64,000 nucleotides of DNA from contig CBDBKC010000031.1 in the NCBI GenBank assembly GCA_965206655.1, positions 1 through 64,000 on the forward strand, read 5' to 3'. Positions 52,722 through 62,909 of the stretch are shown one piece after another; within the stretch, counting starts at the first letter, position 1; each line of letters opens with the position of its first letter. The notes under the pieces were generated by a model. That model saw only the letters and a program-made list of their open reading frames with translations. It did not search any database and had not been told where the DNA came from. Position numbers and translations under genes: made by a program. This DNA comes from JAPPLB01 sp965206655 (GTDB lineage: Bacteria; Acidobacteriota; Terriglobia; Bryobacterales; UBA6623).

Positions 52722-54872
52722 CTATTCTTCGGAACCGGCGCGACGGTTCGCATCCATTCCGAGGTTCTTCACTACAAAAGCCCACTCGTCAGCAGCCTCT
52801 TCGATCCGTTTTGAAGTCGGCTTGCCGCTGCCATGCCCGGCGCGTGTCTCGATCCGCGCCAGGGTGGCGTTCGGGCAACTTTGAGCCGCTTGCAGCCGTG
52901 CGATGAACTTGAAGCTGTGCCCCGGCACGACCCGGTCGTCCGTATCCGCCGTCGTCACGAGCGTAGGCGGGTAACACGTTCCTTTCCGAATGTTGTGGTA
53001 GGGCGAGTACGCGTGCAGCGCCTTGAACTCTTCCGGATCGTCAGAGGAGCCATAGTCATCCGTCCAGTAGCGCCCAGCCGTGAATTGATGGAAACGCAGC
53101 ATGTCCATCACACCTACCGCGGGCAGCGCCGCTCCATAGAGGTCGGGCCTTTGCGTCATCACGGCGCCCACGAGAAGTCCGCCGTTGCTGCGGCCTTGGA
53201 TGACCAGCTTCTCTTTCCGGGTGTACTTGTTCTCGACGAGCCACTCCGCCGCCGCGATAAAGTCATCGAAAACATTCTGCTTCTGCGTCTTGGTCCCCGC
53301 CTTGTGCCAAGCCTCTCCATACTCTCCGCCACCCCGCAGGTTAGGCACCGCCAGCACTCCGCCTTGCTCCAGCCACCAGATTCGCGCCGTCAGAAAGCGC
53401 GGCGTCAGTGAAATATTAAAGCCTCCGTACCCGTACAACAGCGTCGGGTTGTCGCCGTCGAGAGGGACTCCCTTTTTGTGCGTAAGAAACATCGGCAATC
53501 GTGTGCCGTCCTTGCTCCGATAGAACACCTGCTTGACTTCAAAATCACGGGGATTGAACGTAACCTTCGGTTGCCGGAAGACAGTACTCTTCCCGCTGAT
53601 CAAGTCATAGCGATAGACGGTCGGAGGAAGCGTGTAGCTCATCATGAGGTAGAAGGTCTCCGTGTCACCGCGCCCCCCTTCAAATCCGGTGGCGGCCGCG
53701 ATCGTCGAGAACTCGACATCTCGCACGAACTTGCCATCCATCTTGAAGATCTTGACGGCCGTCTTGGCATCCTTCAGGTACGAAACAATGAACAGATTGC
53801 CGACCAGGGTTACTGCCTCAATCGTGTCCGCTGCTTCCGGAATCACCTCCACCCAGGCACCGCGCTCCGGCCGCCTCGTGTCGATGGCAATCACGCGCCG
53901 CTTGGGGGCGTCGAGATTGGTCTGAAAATAGAGAACCGGACCGTCGGAGGCGATGAGCGTGTATTCATGTTCAAAGTTCGTGATGAGATCCGTCGGCAGA
54001 CCGTAGGGCTCCGTCAGATCGCGATAGTCGATACGGTGTCGCTCATCCGTCCCAACCTGCGTCGTGAGAATCAGAAATCGGCCGTCCTCGGTGACGTGTG
54101 GGAATGACATCCAGTCGGGATGTTCCGGTTGCTCGAAGGCCAGCACGTCCTCGGCCTGTGGAGTACCCAGCCGGTGATAGTAAACCTTGTGATTGAGGTT
54201 CAGTCCCTGAAACTCCGCACCCTGTTTTGGCGCATCGAAGCGGCTATAGAAGAACCCGCGGGCGTCCCGCGTCCATGACGGATCGCTGAACTTCACCCAT
54301 TCGATCTCGTCGTTGAGCACTCGTCCCGACTCAACCTCGATCACACGCCATGTCTGCCAGTCCGATCCGGCTTCGGCCACCCCGTAAGCCAGGTGCCGGC
54401 CGTCAGGGCTGGGCACGAAATACGTTAGAGCCGCGGTGCCGTCGTCAGACCAGGTATTCGGATCGAGAAGAACCTGAGGAGCATCATTGAGCGAATCCAT
54501 TCGATAAAGAACCGACTGGTTCTGGAGGCCGTCGTTCTTGCGAAAGAAATAGCGTCCCCCGGCTTCGATCGGTGGTTCGTACTTCTCGAAGTTCCAGAGC
54601 TCGGTTAACCGGCGCCGAATGGCCTCCCGCTCCGGAATCGCGTCGAGGTAGGCGAACGTGACCTTGTTCTCGGCCTCGACCCAATCCACCACTTCTTGTG
54701 CTTCACGAACATCCTGTTCCAGCCAGCGGTACGGGTCGGCTACTTCCAGTCCGTGATGGACATCAACGTGGTCGACGCGCCTCGTTTCCGGGTACGTGGG
54801 GCCCTGATCTTGACCCAGCCCGAGCCCGGTTGGCAGCAGCCCAGCCAGCACTACAGTGCGCATTCGGCCCAT
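52722..54872 (-). CDS. Prolyl oligopeptidase family serine peptidase (S9)
   Basis: A 716-residue S9A-type peptidase that cleaves short peptides after proline. It starts with a signal-like segment (MGRMRTVVLAGLLPTGLGLG), then the family entry motif DPYRWLEQD, a beta-propeller domain, and the hydrolase domain with the nucleophile Ser in GRSNGGLLVG (about residue 560), Asp in TADTDDRVVPGH (about 645) and His in RAGHGSGKP (about 677). GAGGGGGG lies seven bases before the ATG at 54872. It is followed by basic/acidic residues with no anchor. Confidence 0.93.
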   Translation of the reverse strand: MGRMRTVVLAGLLPTGLGLGQDQGPTYPETRRVDHVDVHHGLEVADPYRWLEQDVREAQEVVDWVEAENKVTFAYLDAIPEREAIRRRLTELWNFEKYEPPIEAGGRYFFRKNDGLQNQSVLYRMDSLNDAPQVLLDPNTWSDDGTAALTYFVPSPDGRHLAYGVAEAGSDWQTWRVIEVESGRVLNDEIEWVKFSDPSWTRDARGFFYSRFDAPKQGAEFQGLNLNHKVYYHRLGTPQAEDVLAFEQPEHPDWMSFPHVTEDGRFLILTTQVGTDERHRIDYRDLTEPYGLPTDLITNFEHEYTLIASDGPVLYFQTNLDAPKRRVIAIDTRRPERGAWVEVIPEAADTIEAVTLVGNLFIVSYLKDAKTAVKIFKMDGKFVRDVEFSTIAAATGFEGGRGDTETFYLMMSYTLPPTVYRYDLISGKSTVFRQPKVTFNPRDFEVKQVFYRSKDGTRLPMFLTHKKGVPLDGDNPTLLYGYGGFNISLTPRFLTARIWWLEQGGVLAVPNLRGGGEYGEAWHKAGTKTQKQNVFDDFIAAAEWLVENKYTRKEKLVIQGRSNGGLLVGAVMTQRPDLYGAALPAVGVMDMLRFHQFTAGRYWTDDYGSSDDPEEFKALHAYSPYHNIRKGTCYPPTLVTTADTDDRVVPGHSFKFIARLQAAQSCPNATLARIETRAGHGSGKPTSKRIEEAADEWAFVVKNLGMDANRRAGSEE

Positions 54873-54950
54873 CCGGCATCCCCCCTCAACCGCGTTTAGC
54901 TGTTGTGGCGCGGCGCACTGGTAATCCGCACGCCGGCCCCCAACACCCAA

Positions 54951-56165
54951 TCAGTATAAGGACGGACGTGTAGAGGAGGGCTGCGTTTCACCCCCTACCG
55001 CGCGCGACTCCGCAATCTCGCGCGCCAGCCAGCGGGCGATCCGCTCACCCGCCAGCCGATGCCCGGTTTCGTTCCAATGCCCAAATCCCAGACGAGGTTC
55101 AAAGCCGTGCAGAAAGACACCGTTCGTCTCCGCGCGCTTCTGCAGATACGGAGCGAGCGGAAGGACGGGAAATCCTTCGCGAGCCCCAACCGCCTCGACA
55201 CGGCGATCGGGATAGAACAAATCGTTGATCTCTCGGTTGCGAAGAAAGAGTGACCGCTGTTCCGGGTCCGGATGCACCTGAATGCCGCTGCTCAGCGAAA
55301 CAACGAAGAAAGGGATCTGCTTCGCACGGACATCGCTGTTCATTTCAGACAAGAGCCCCTCTGTCACCCGCCAGGCATTCTCCCAAGCGGGGTCCTCCGG
55401 CGGCACATAAACCTCACGCCGCATCCCAGGCTCCGCCGGTCCGGCGAAGTCAGGGCCTCGCCCTTGTGCGCGCAATTGGTCCAGCCCTCTCATGAGCCGG
55501 GCATGATTGATGAGCTGGAGTAGTCGGAAGTGGCGGATCGCCAGCCGTGCCGCGCCCATCAACGGCCCGGAGCGAAACTGAAACGAGTCGGAATCAGCAA
55601 AACTCCGGTCGAGCCGCAGTTGAGAACTCTCGTAGTAGTGGTAGGGGATGCTGGACGCCCCCTTGAGGGCCCGAGAATTGTCCGAGATGTCGTTCCCTGT
55701 GTAGAAGGCCAGGAGCACGATGTCGGGCTCAAATGCCCACACCCGGTGACGAAGATTCAGCAATTATTGAGAGGTCCCATGTCCTGAGATGCCGAAATTG
55801 AGCACCTCAACGTCCTTGCCGCCGGGCAGCCCACAAGAGCGCAACTCTTTCTCCAGCACTGAGCAGAACGAATCAGCGAGGTCCACTTGGCGAGCTTCCG
55901 TGAAGGAATCGCCGAGTACCGCGATCCTTGTCGCGTTACTGGCTTTTGGGACGCTCCACTCTCGGTCGCGGAACCCGAAGCTATTGATCCGTACGAACGA
56001 CTCGCCCTCACGGCTCTGCCGGCCTTCCGCATGCGGAATCAGCGAGTTTCCCAGGACCGGATCAGCTCGATCGAAGATGGGGTGGGCCACTCCCGCCAGC
56101 CGAAGCAAGACTTCGACCGTCAGGAGAGCAAGTGTCATGGCTCCCACTGCTGTTACAAACCGCAT
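54951..56165 (-). pseudogene. SGNH/GDSL hydrolase interrupted by TAA
   Basis: An SGNH hydrolase of about 404 codons broken by one in-frame TAA (55764-55766), codon 134. Before it: a membrane segment (AVGAMTLALLTVEVLLRLAG), GFRDREW, nucleophile S87 in VLGDSFTEA, and NFGISGHGTSQ. After it, in the same frame: LLNLRHRVWAFEPDIVLLAF, GNDISDN, and GHWNETGHRLAGERIA with the catalytic His. Relatives read Gln/Glu-Leu-Leu at the stop, so CAA to TAA is the simplest cause. The second half could restart only at TTG right after the stop. Readthrough or a sequencing error cannot be excluded. Confidence 0.8.
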
Positions 56166-56287
56166 CCTTGGTCTTCCTCTCAGGCGATCGGCGGCATGCG
56201 AGGCCGGCTTTAGTTCGGGTTGCTGTTTGCCCAAACCGGCAATCTCAGTTTGCCTGGAGCAGTTCCCTGTTGCATAATCGGAGTGGC

Positions 56288-58840
56288 ATGATTTCCCGTT
56301 CAATTGCGGCCGGGCTGATCCTGTCCGTTCTTCCCCTGGCCGCCGCCTCGTCTGATTTCACCCAGGACGTTCTTCCCGTCTTCTCACGCCGTTGTCTTAC
56401 CTGTCACGGTGAAGAAATCCGGATGGGCAATCTCGACCTGCGGACGCCGGAATCGATCCGAAAGGGCGGCTCGAAAGGCCCCGCGATCGTGGCAGGTTCC
56501 GCGGAAGACAGCCTCCTCTTCCAGCGCGTCATCGACCAATCGATGCCTCTCGGCGAAGAGAAAGTTAGCGCTGAAGAAGCCGCCCTCATTAAGCAGTGGA
56601 TTGATGCCGCCAGTGAGGAAGCTCGCGCCGGCAAACCCGATCCGAGAGCCTTGGCGACGGCCGAGAAGAGCCAGGGCGCGGCTATTTCCCACTGGTCATT
56701 CGTGGCCCCAAAGGCGCCTGCCATTCCTAAGCTTCGAGAAAAGGACTGGATTCAGACACCGGTCGACGCGTTCATCAAATCCGAATTAGAGCAGCGTGAG
56801 ATTGCGCCGGCCCCCCCGGCCGATCGCCGCACCTTGCTGCGCCGTGCGCATCTGATTCTGACAGGTCTCCCCCCCACCCCCGAAGAAACCGAGGCCTTCC
56901 TCGTCGACAAGTCGCCGGATGCTTACCAACGCCTCATCGATGACCTCCTCATGCGCCCGCAATTCGGAGAGCGTTGGGCCCGGCACTGGCTCGATGTCGT
57001 GCGCTATGCAGAATCAAACGGCTACGAGCGCGACGGCGCGAAACCTCACGCCTGGCGCTATCGGGACTACGTTATCGAGGCCTTTCAAAAAGACAAACCT
57101 TTCGACCGTTTTCTCACAGAACAATTGGCCGGTGACGAGATCGAGAACTCAGATGCCGAATCTCAGATCGCGACCACCTTCCTGCGTCTCGGGACCTGGG
57201 ATGACGAACCAGCCGATCCGATGGTCGACCGTTACGACCAGCTCGACGATGTTCTCGGCGTCACGGGTGCGACCTTCCTCGGCGTCACCATCCGTTGCGC
57301 GCGCTGTCATGACCACAAGTTCGAGCCGTTCTCGCAAAAGGACTACTACCGGCTGCTGGCTGTCTTCGAACCTCTGAAGCGTCCCCAGGACGACCGCAAG
57401 GATCTCGATCGTCTCGTAGGCACCGAAGCGGAACTCGCGGCTTACCGGACCGCGATGGAGAAAGCGGATCAAGCCGTCAACCGGCTCCGGGGGAAGGTCA
57501 ACAAAACGCGCCAGGCCGTTCTCGACCGCTTGTTTGAGAAAGCAGCCGACCCGTCAGAAGACCTCAGCTTTCTGAATCATGCGGAAACCGTTCTCGCCTA
57601 CCGCAAAGACTCCACGAAGCGCTCGGACCGTGAGAAGGAACTCGTCGAAGCCTTCGAGAAGAAGCTCGATGCAGCCGTTTTTCGCGAAGCAACGGAAGAG
57701 GAGGCGACTGACATCAGCAATGGGACGAACGAAATCGAAACCATCGAAGCTTCGCGTCCGGCCGAGCCGCCGAGAGCTTACGTCTGGTATGAAGACAGTT
57801 CCATTCCGCCCGTCACGCGCCTCCTCGAACGGGGTGACTCGACGCAGCCGACCGACGTCGTCTACCCAGCAGCGCCAACAGTGCTCGGCCGCACTTCGCT
57901 TGACCCCGACGACCGCCCGATCAGCTCCACCGGCCGGCGTCTCGCCCTGGCCCGCTGGATGACCGATTCCCAAAACCCTCTCGTCGCGCGAGTTATTGTG
58001 AACCGCATCTGGCAATGGTATTTCGGTGAGGGCCTGGTCGCATCCGAGAATAATTTTGGCGTTGCAGGCGAGCGCCCCAGCCACCCCGCTTTGCTCGACT
58101 ACCTGGCGACCGAATTGGTGCAGTCCGGCTGGAGTCTGAAGCACTTGCACCGGCTCATCGCGAAGTCCGCTACGTTCCAGTTGTCGGCTCAGTGGGACGA
58201 AGCCGCTGCGGCCAAAGACGCCGACAACCGACTCCTGTGGCGCTGGAAGCCACGCCGTCTCGAGGCGGAAGCCGTCCGTGACTCGATGCTCGCCGTGGGC
58301 GGAAACCTCAACCCGAAACAGGGCGGCCCCAGCATCTTTCCGGAGTTGCCTCAAGCCGTCCTCGACGGACAGTCGCGCCCCGGCCTCGGCTGGGATACTT
58401 CCGACGACGACGAGTCATCGCGCCGCAGCATCTACGTTTTCATCAAACGCAGCCTCGCGGTGCCGGAACTCGAGATGCTCGACGCACCCGACAACACGTC
58501 AAGCTGCGAACACCGGCGCGTATCCATCACCGGGCCGCAGGCGTTGACATTTCTCAACGGCGATTTCACGAATGAGCAGGCCAAACTCCTGGCCGATCGA
58601 CTGCTGCGCGAATCCGGCGGCGAACAGCGGGCCCAGGTCCGCCACGCGTTTCACTTGGCCCTCGGCAGGCCTCCAACGCAAGCTCAGATCCAGGAAGCAT
58701 TGAACTTTCTTGAGAAGCAGGCCGCCCAAGTCAAATCGGATTCAGCAGTTCCCGTAAGTAAGCGAGAGGCAAAGCTCAAAGCTCTGGAAGCGTTCTGCCT
58801 CGTGCTCCTCAATATGAACGAATTCTTCTATCTGAGTTAA
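56288..58840 (+). CDS. PSCyt1/DUF1549/DUF1553 cytochrome c-like protein
   Basis: An 850-residue exported protein: signal peptide 1-21, a PSCyt1 domain with the haem motif CLTCH at 36-40, DUF1549 (about residues 150-360) containing RWARHWLDVVRYAESNGYERDG and a second CxxCH in CARCHDHKFEP near 337, a coiled segment, and DUF1553 (about 540-800) with NRIWQWYFGEGLV. This large protein is typical of Planctomycetes and Acidobacteria and is nearly always followed by a DUF1501 gene, as here 17 bases downstream. A role in periplasmic oxidation of complex carbohydrates is proposed for the family but unproven. Confidence 0.92.
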   Translation: MISRSIAAGLILSVLPLAAASSDFTQDVLPVFSRRCLTCHGEEIRMGNLDLRTPESIRKGGSKGPAIVAGSAEDSLLFQRVIDQSMPLGEEKVSAEEAALIKQWIDAASEEARAGKPDPRALATAEKSQGAAISHWSFVAPKAPAIPKLREKDWIQTPVDAFIKSELEQREIAPAPPADRRTLLRRAHLILTGLPPTPEETEAFLVDKSPDAYQRLIDDLLMRPQFGERWARHWLDVVRYAESNGYERDGAKPHAWRYRDYVIEAFQKDKPFDRFLTEQLAGDEIENSDAESQIATTFLRLGTWDDEPADPMVDRYDQLDDVLGVTGATFLGVTIRCARCHDHKFEPFSQKDYYRLLAVFEPLKRPQDDRKDLDRLVGTEAELAAYRTAMEKADQAVNRLRGKVNKTRQAVLDRLFEKAADPSEDLSFLNHAETVLAYRKDSTKRSDREKELVEAFEKKLDAAVFREATEEEATDISNGTNEIETIEASRPAEPPRAYVWYEDSSIPPVTRLLERGDSTQPTDVVYPAAPTVLGRTSLDPDDRPISSTGRRLALARWMTDSQNPLVARVIVNRIWQWYFGEGLVASENNFGVAGERPSHPALLDYLATELVQSGWSLKHLHRLIAKSATFQLSAQWDEAAAAKDADNRLLWRWKPRRLEAEAVRDSMLAVGGNLNPKQGGPSIFPELPQAVLDGQSRPGLGWDTSDDDESSRRSIYVFIKRSLAVPELEMLDAPDNTSSCEHRRVSITGPQALTFLNGDFTNEQAKLLADRLLRESGGEQRAQVRHAFHLALGRPPTQAQIQEALNFLEKQAAQVKSDSAVPVSKREAKLKALEAFCLVLLNMNEFFYLS

Positions 58841-58857
58841 ACTGAACGCGGCGGACC

Positions 58858-60369
58858 ATGCCACGACGGACGACAAGCCGGGGGAACCAAAACGCGAGCG
58901 GGCGAGGCCCCGCCTGCGGAGAAACACGCCGAGAATTCCTTTGGCAAGCTGGCGGCGGATTCGCCGGAACCGCTCTCACCTATCTACTGGCGCAAGACGG
59001 CTTTTTCGGTTCGACGGCGCGGGCGGCGAGTCGCTCGGTGCAAGCCGGTGAATCCACGTCCGCCCTCGCACCCAAGCCGGCCCATTTCGCCGCCAAGGCC
59101 AAGCGCTGCATCTTCCTGTTCATGTATGGCGGGGTCAGCCAGGTCGACACCTTCGATCCGAAGCCCGAACTTACGAAGCGCAACGGCGAGCCGATGCCGA
59201 ACTTCGATGCCGACCCGCTGCTGAAAATGCGCCGCAGCCGGCTTGGCGGCCTACTCGGCTCGACGCGGACATTCAAGAAGTACGGTGAGTCCGGCATCGA
59301 CGTATCCGATCTCTATCCGAATGTCGCCGGACAGATAGACGACATCGCGGTCATTCGAGGAACCTACGCCGACAGTTTCGCGCACGGCTCCGGCCTGCTC
59401 CAGATGAACACCGGTTTCGTGCGGCAAGGCCACCCCAGCGTCGGTTCCTGGGTGACCTACGGACTCGGCACCGAGAACCAGGACCTCCCCGCCTATGTGG
59501 TCCTACTCGACCATCGCGGCGGCCCCATCTCCGGCGCGCCGAACTGGTCCTCGGGATTCATGCCCGCGACCTACCAAGGCACGCAGTTTCGTTCCACGGG
59601 CGACCCCATCCTTTACCTTGAGCCTCCCGAAGGGGTTTCGCGAGAACAACAACGGCAACAGCTCGATCTGCTAACAAAGTTCGGCGACCTGCCCGGCGGC
59701 TCGGCCGGTCCCGAGAATGATGAACTCAACGCCCGCATCGCGAGCTACGAGCTGGCGTTCCGCATGCAGCAATCCGCTCCCGAAGCCGTCGACCTCTCGC
59801 GCGAAACCGAGGCCACGAAGAAGCTCTACGGTCTCGACCAGGAAGTCACGGAGAAGTTCGGCCGCAACTGCCTCATCGCTCGACGGCTCATCGAGCGCGA
59901 TGTCCGCTTCGTGCAAGTCTACTCCGGTGGCGGACACGGTGACGACACCTGGGACGCGCACGGCGACGTCAATAGCAACCACGAACTCCACTGCGCCGAA
60001 ACCGACCGGCCGATCGCCGGCCTACTCGCCGACCTCAAGAGCCGCGGCCTTCTCGAAGACACCCTCGTCGTTTGGGCCGGCGAATTTGGCCGCACACCCA
60101 CCAGCCAAAACACCAACGGCCGTGATCACAGCCCGCGTGGCTTTTCCACCTGGATCGCGGGCGGTGGGGTGAAGGGCGGCCAGATCGTCGGCGCCACCGA
60201 TGACTTCGGGTACAAGGCCGTCGAGAACAAAGTCCACGTCCACGACCTTCACGCCACCATCCTTCACCTGATGGGGCTCGACCACACCCTGCTGACCTAC
60301 TTCCACGGCGGGCGGAATATGCGCCTGACGGATGTGTATGGGCGGGTCGTGCCTGAATTGCTTGCTTGA
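58858..60369 (+). CDS. DUF1501 protein with Tat signal (paired)
   Basis: A 503-residue DUF1501 protein with a Tat signal (TRREFLWQAGGGFAGTALTYLL, quoted here in part as TRREFLWQAGG). Core motifs are FLFMYGGVSQVDTFDPKPEL, GSWVTYGLGTENQDLPAYV, GEFGRTPTSQNTNGRDHSP and HDLHATILHLMGLDHTLLTY. It is the second gene of the PSCyt1-DUF1501 pair and most likely works with its partner in the periplasm. It is a paralogue of the gene at 29914-31347. Confidence 0.92.
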   Translation: MPRRTTSRGNQNASGRGPACGETRREFLWQAGGGFAGTALTYLLAQDGFFGSTARAASRSVQAGESTSALAPKPAHFAAKAKRCIFLFMYGGVSQVDTFDPKPELTKRNGEPMPNFDADPLLKMRRSRLGGLLGSTRTFKKYGESGIDVSDLYPNVAGQIDDIAVIRGTYADSFAHGSGLLQMNTGFVRQGHPSVGSWVTYGLGTENQDLPAYVVLLDHRGGPISGAPNWSSGFMPATYQGTQFRSTGDPILYLEPPEGVSREQQRQQLDLLTKFGDLPGGSAGPENDELNARIASYELAFRMQQSAPEAVDLSRETEATKKLYGLDQEVTEKFGRNCLIARRLIERDVRFVQVYSGGGHGDDTWDAHGDVNSNHELHCAETDRPIAGLLADLKSRGLLEDTLVVWAGEFGRTPTSQNTNGRDHSPRGFSTWIAGGGVKGGQIVGATDDFGYKAVENKVHVHDLHATILHLMGLDHTLLTYFHGGRNMRLTDVYGRVVPELLA

Positions 60370-60398
60370 GCCGCGTGCCCCCGAATCATAGGGTAGGT

Positions 60399-61265
60399 GT
60401 GCGAATCAGCCGCCGGGCTTTCCTCGAAACCGCCGGTGTCGTTTCGGGTGCATTCTGCGCGGCGCTGACGGGTTGCGCGCAATCGAAGCAACTACCTCGT
60501 TTCGGCCTCCAGACGTACAGTCTCAGGTACGAAGCCCGGAAGGATCTACCGGCCACCCTTGCCCTGATCCGCGAAATGGGATTCGAGGAGGTCGAAGTAT
60601 CCGGTCTCTATGACCGCAGCGCTGCCGAATACCGCGGCCTGCTCGACGATAACGGCCTCAAGGCCGTCTCGATGATGGCCGGCTACGACCAGCTCGACAA
60701 TGCGGTTGATTCCGTGGCCGATGATGCCGGCCGGTTGGGCGCTAAGTACGTAGTGTGCTCCACCCTTCCGCAAGAGCGATACATGACGGATGAGGAATCC
60801 CGCTCCGGCGCTGAGTTTCTCAACACCCGCGGCGCGGCCCTAGCAAAATCCGACCTGCGCTTTTGCTACCACACGCACGGTACCGAGTTCGCGAAAGTGC
60901 CTGACGGCACGATCTTCGACACGCTGATGAAGCGCACCGATCCGCAATCGGCCGATTTCGAAACGGACATTTACTGGATCGTCTATGCCCACCAGGACCC
61001 CGTTAAGCTGCTCCATCGCTACCCCGGCCGCTTCCCGTTGATGCACGTCAAAGACATCCGTCCCGGCACCGTCCTTGGAGGCTTGCCCCGGGATGTACTG
61101 GAAGAGGAGAGTGTGCCTCTGGGCACCGGACTCGTCGACATCCCGGCAGCCCTGCGAGCCGCCCAAGAAACCGGCGTCCGCAACTACTTCATTGAAGACG
61201 AAGCCGTTGATGCCATCCGCCAAATCCCTATAAGCCTGCGCTATCTCGACCATATGAGATGGTAG
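60399..61265 (+). CDS. Tat lipoprotein sugar phosphate isomerase/epimerase-like protein
   Basis: A 288-residue xylose isomerase-like TIM barrel. The N-terminus is a Tat signal (RISRRAFLETAGVVSGAF) ending in a lipobox (ALTGC), so the protein is probably an exported lipoprotein. Core motifs are RFGLQTYSLR, MGFEEVEVSGLYD, CYHTHGTEF, DFETDIYWIVYA, and LMHVKDI, which supply the usual Glu/Asp/His metal ligands. GTG 60399 is taken as start because it places RR next to the N-terminus; a TTG at 60366 overlapping the previous stop is an alternative. It may be cotranscribed with the PSCyt1-DUF1501 pair. Confidence 0.85.
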   Translation: MRISRRAFLETAGVVSGAFCAALTGCAQSKQLPRFGLQTYSLRYEARKDLPATLALIREMGFEEVEVSGLYDRSAAEYRGLLDDNGLKAVSMMAGYDQLDNAVDSVADDAGRLGAKYVVCSTLPQERYMTDEESRSGAEFLNTRGAALAKSDLRFCYHTHGTEFAKVPDGTIFDTLMKRTDPQSADFETDIYWIVYAHQDPVKLLHRYPGRFPLMHVKDIRPGTVLGGLPRDVLEEESVPLGTGLVDIPAALRAAQETGVRNYFIEDEAVDAIRQIPISLRYLDHMRW

Positions 61266-61277
61266 TCCCAATTTTCA

Positions 61278-62309
61278 CTACCTTTCTCTCGCAGCTTCAA
61301 TCAGTTCCGCAATATCCTCCCGTTTACTTTCGCGTGCGTGATCCGCTGCCGTCCGCCCTTCCTTGTCTCGCGCTTCGACATCCACTTCGGCGGCGAGCAA
61401 CATCTTCACATTGTCGAGCCGTCCAAAGGAAGCGGCGTCAATGAGCGGCGTCCTGCCGGCTGGGTCAGTTGCATCGGCATCGGCATCCCACTCAAGCAGG
61501 AGACTCAGCATCGACGTGTGGCTTAGAGTCGCCACGTTCATCAGCAGAGTCCGCCCATTCGTATCCCTTGGTTGGGGATCCGCTCCGGCGGCAAGAAGAA
61601 CTTGAGCACATTCAGTGTGCCGCATCTTGACGGCATGAACCAATGCCGTTTCGCCGCCGTCGTCTGACACGTTCACATCGGCACCCGCACGGAGTAGCGA
61701 CCGAAGTATTCCCACTCGCCCATGGCCCGCGGCACTCATGAGTGCAGTGCCACCGGTTTTGTTCAACCGATTCGGGTCCGCGCCCCACTCCAAGAGCAGG
61801 TTGACAATCTCGATGGCCCCTGCACGTGCCGTCATTGCAAGGTGCGTCTGACTAGGCGCGGCTAGACCATTGGCCGCCGTCAGATCGGGGTCCGCGCCTT
61901 CAGCCAACAGCATCCGCGCCAGATCAATCGACTCACCCGCGATCGCGCCCGCCAGAGCCTTATCACGAAGCTGCGGATCGTGGGACTCCCGGACCAATAC
62001 GCGAACTACCTCGATGTAGCCGCGCATGGCCGCGACCAAAACCGCCGCCTCGACCGCCTTCTTGGAATTGACTGCCGGGCTTGCAAGTAGCACCTGAATT
62101 GCTTCGACGTGACCCTGCTGTGCCGCGGCCTTGATCGCCGCCACGCCGCTATTCGCCTCAGCGATCTCGGGACCATGTCGGCTCAGCAGCTCCTTCACCG
62201 TCCCCGCATCGCCTTGCTTCGCCGCGCGTAGAAGGTCGGCGTTCACCTCGCCCGCCACGGACGCCACCGCCATCATCGCTACCACAAGCAGCAATCCAAC
62301 TTGGCGCAT
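61278..62309 (-). CDS. Exported ankyrin repeat protein
   Basis: A 343-residue protein with a signal peptide (MRQVGLLLVVAMMAVASVAG) and about nine ankyrin repeats, for example MLLAEGADPDLTAANGL, LLLEWGADPNRLNKTGGTAL, LLRAGADVNVSDDGGETAL and MLLAAEVDVEARDKEGRTA. These form a solenoid that binds another protein. The start at 62309 is chosen for the signal peptide; a longer frame to 62420 is overlapped by the opposite-strand region. Its stop lies close to that of the convergent TIM-barrel gene. Confidence 0.88.
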   Translation of the reverse strand: MRQVGLLLVVAMMAVASVAGEVNADLLRAAKQGDAGTVKELLSRHGPEIAEANSGVAAIKAAAQQGHVEAIQVLLASPAVNSKKAVEAAVLVAAMRGYIEVVRVLVRESHDPQLRDKALAGAIAGESIDLARMLLAEGADPDLTAANGLAAPSQTHLAMTARAGAIEIVNLLLEWGADPNRLNKTGGTALMSAAGHGRVGILRSLLRAGADVNVSDDGGETALVHAVKMRHTECAQVLLAAGADPQPRDTNGRTLLMNVATLSHTSMLSLLLEWDADADATDPAGRTPLIDAASFGRLDNVKMLLAAEVDVEARDKEGRTAADHARESKREDIAELIEAARER

Positions 62310-62465
62310 ATCGCCCCCCTTGGCCGCGAGTATACTCCAAAGACGTCCGCAAGTTCGTCGAGCGCAGCAATGACGAACACTCGTGTTTGTCCCGGGTTTC
62401 CAGCACCCGAGCAGCCGCACCGTGACCGTGGGCTACAATGTCACCTCAGCGTAGGAGGACAACCC

Positions 62466-62861
62466 GTGAAACGCACCCCCATCAATCCCTGGACCTGGTC
62501 TTTACAGTTCGGGTTCAACCAAGGCGAACTCATCGAAGGCGGCAATCGCGTCCTTTACTGCGCCGGACAAACCGCGCTCGACGAAAACGCCAAGCCCCAG
62601 CACGAAGCCGACATCCGCGCCCAGACGAACCTGGCGCTGGACAATTTGGAAGCCGTACTCAAAGAGGCCGACATGACCTTGTCCAACGTCGTCCGCCTCA
62701 TTGTCTATACAACGGATGTAGACGCCATGATCCAAAACTTCGACGCCCTCGTATCACGACTGGACGCCGCCGGAGTCAAGCCCGCACAGACCCTATTGGG
62801 AGTCGCCCGCCTCGCGTTTCCTGAATTGCTGATAGAACTCGAAGCCACTGCTATTGATTAG
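62466..62861 (+). CDS. RidA family protein
   Basis: A 131-residue Rid/YjgF-type protein. RidA hydrolyses reactive enamine/imine intermediates made by PLP ammonia-lyases. Family features are RVLYCAGQTALDENAKPQHE, ADIRAQTNLALDNLEAVLKE, NVVRLIVYTTDVDAM and the C-terminal ARLAFPELLIELEATAI, in which the conserved Arg lies. GTG at 62466 follows AGGAGG by eight bases. With four PLP enzymes in this window its role in imine removal is plausible, though RidA is cytoplasmic and the PLP enzymes appear exported. Confidence 0.9.
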   Translation: MKRTPINPWTWSLQFGFNQGELIEGGNRVLYCAGQTALDENAKPQHEADIRAQTNLALDNLEAVLKEADMTLSNVVRLIVYTTDVDAMIQNFDALVSRLDAAGVKPAQTLLGVARLAFPELLIELEATAID

Positions 62862-62909
62862 CCCTCGAGCGTTTCACCACGAGTCCGCGCAAGAGATGGG
62901 ACCACAGCC

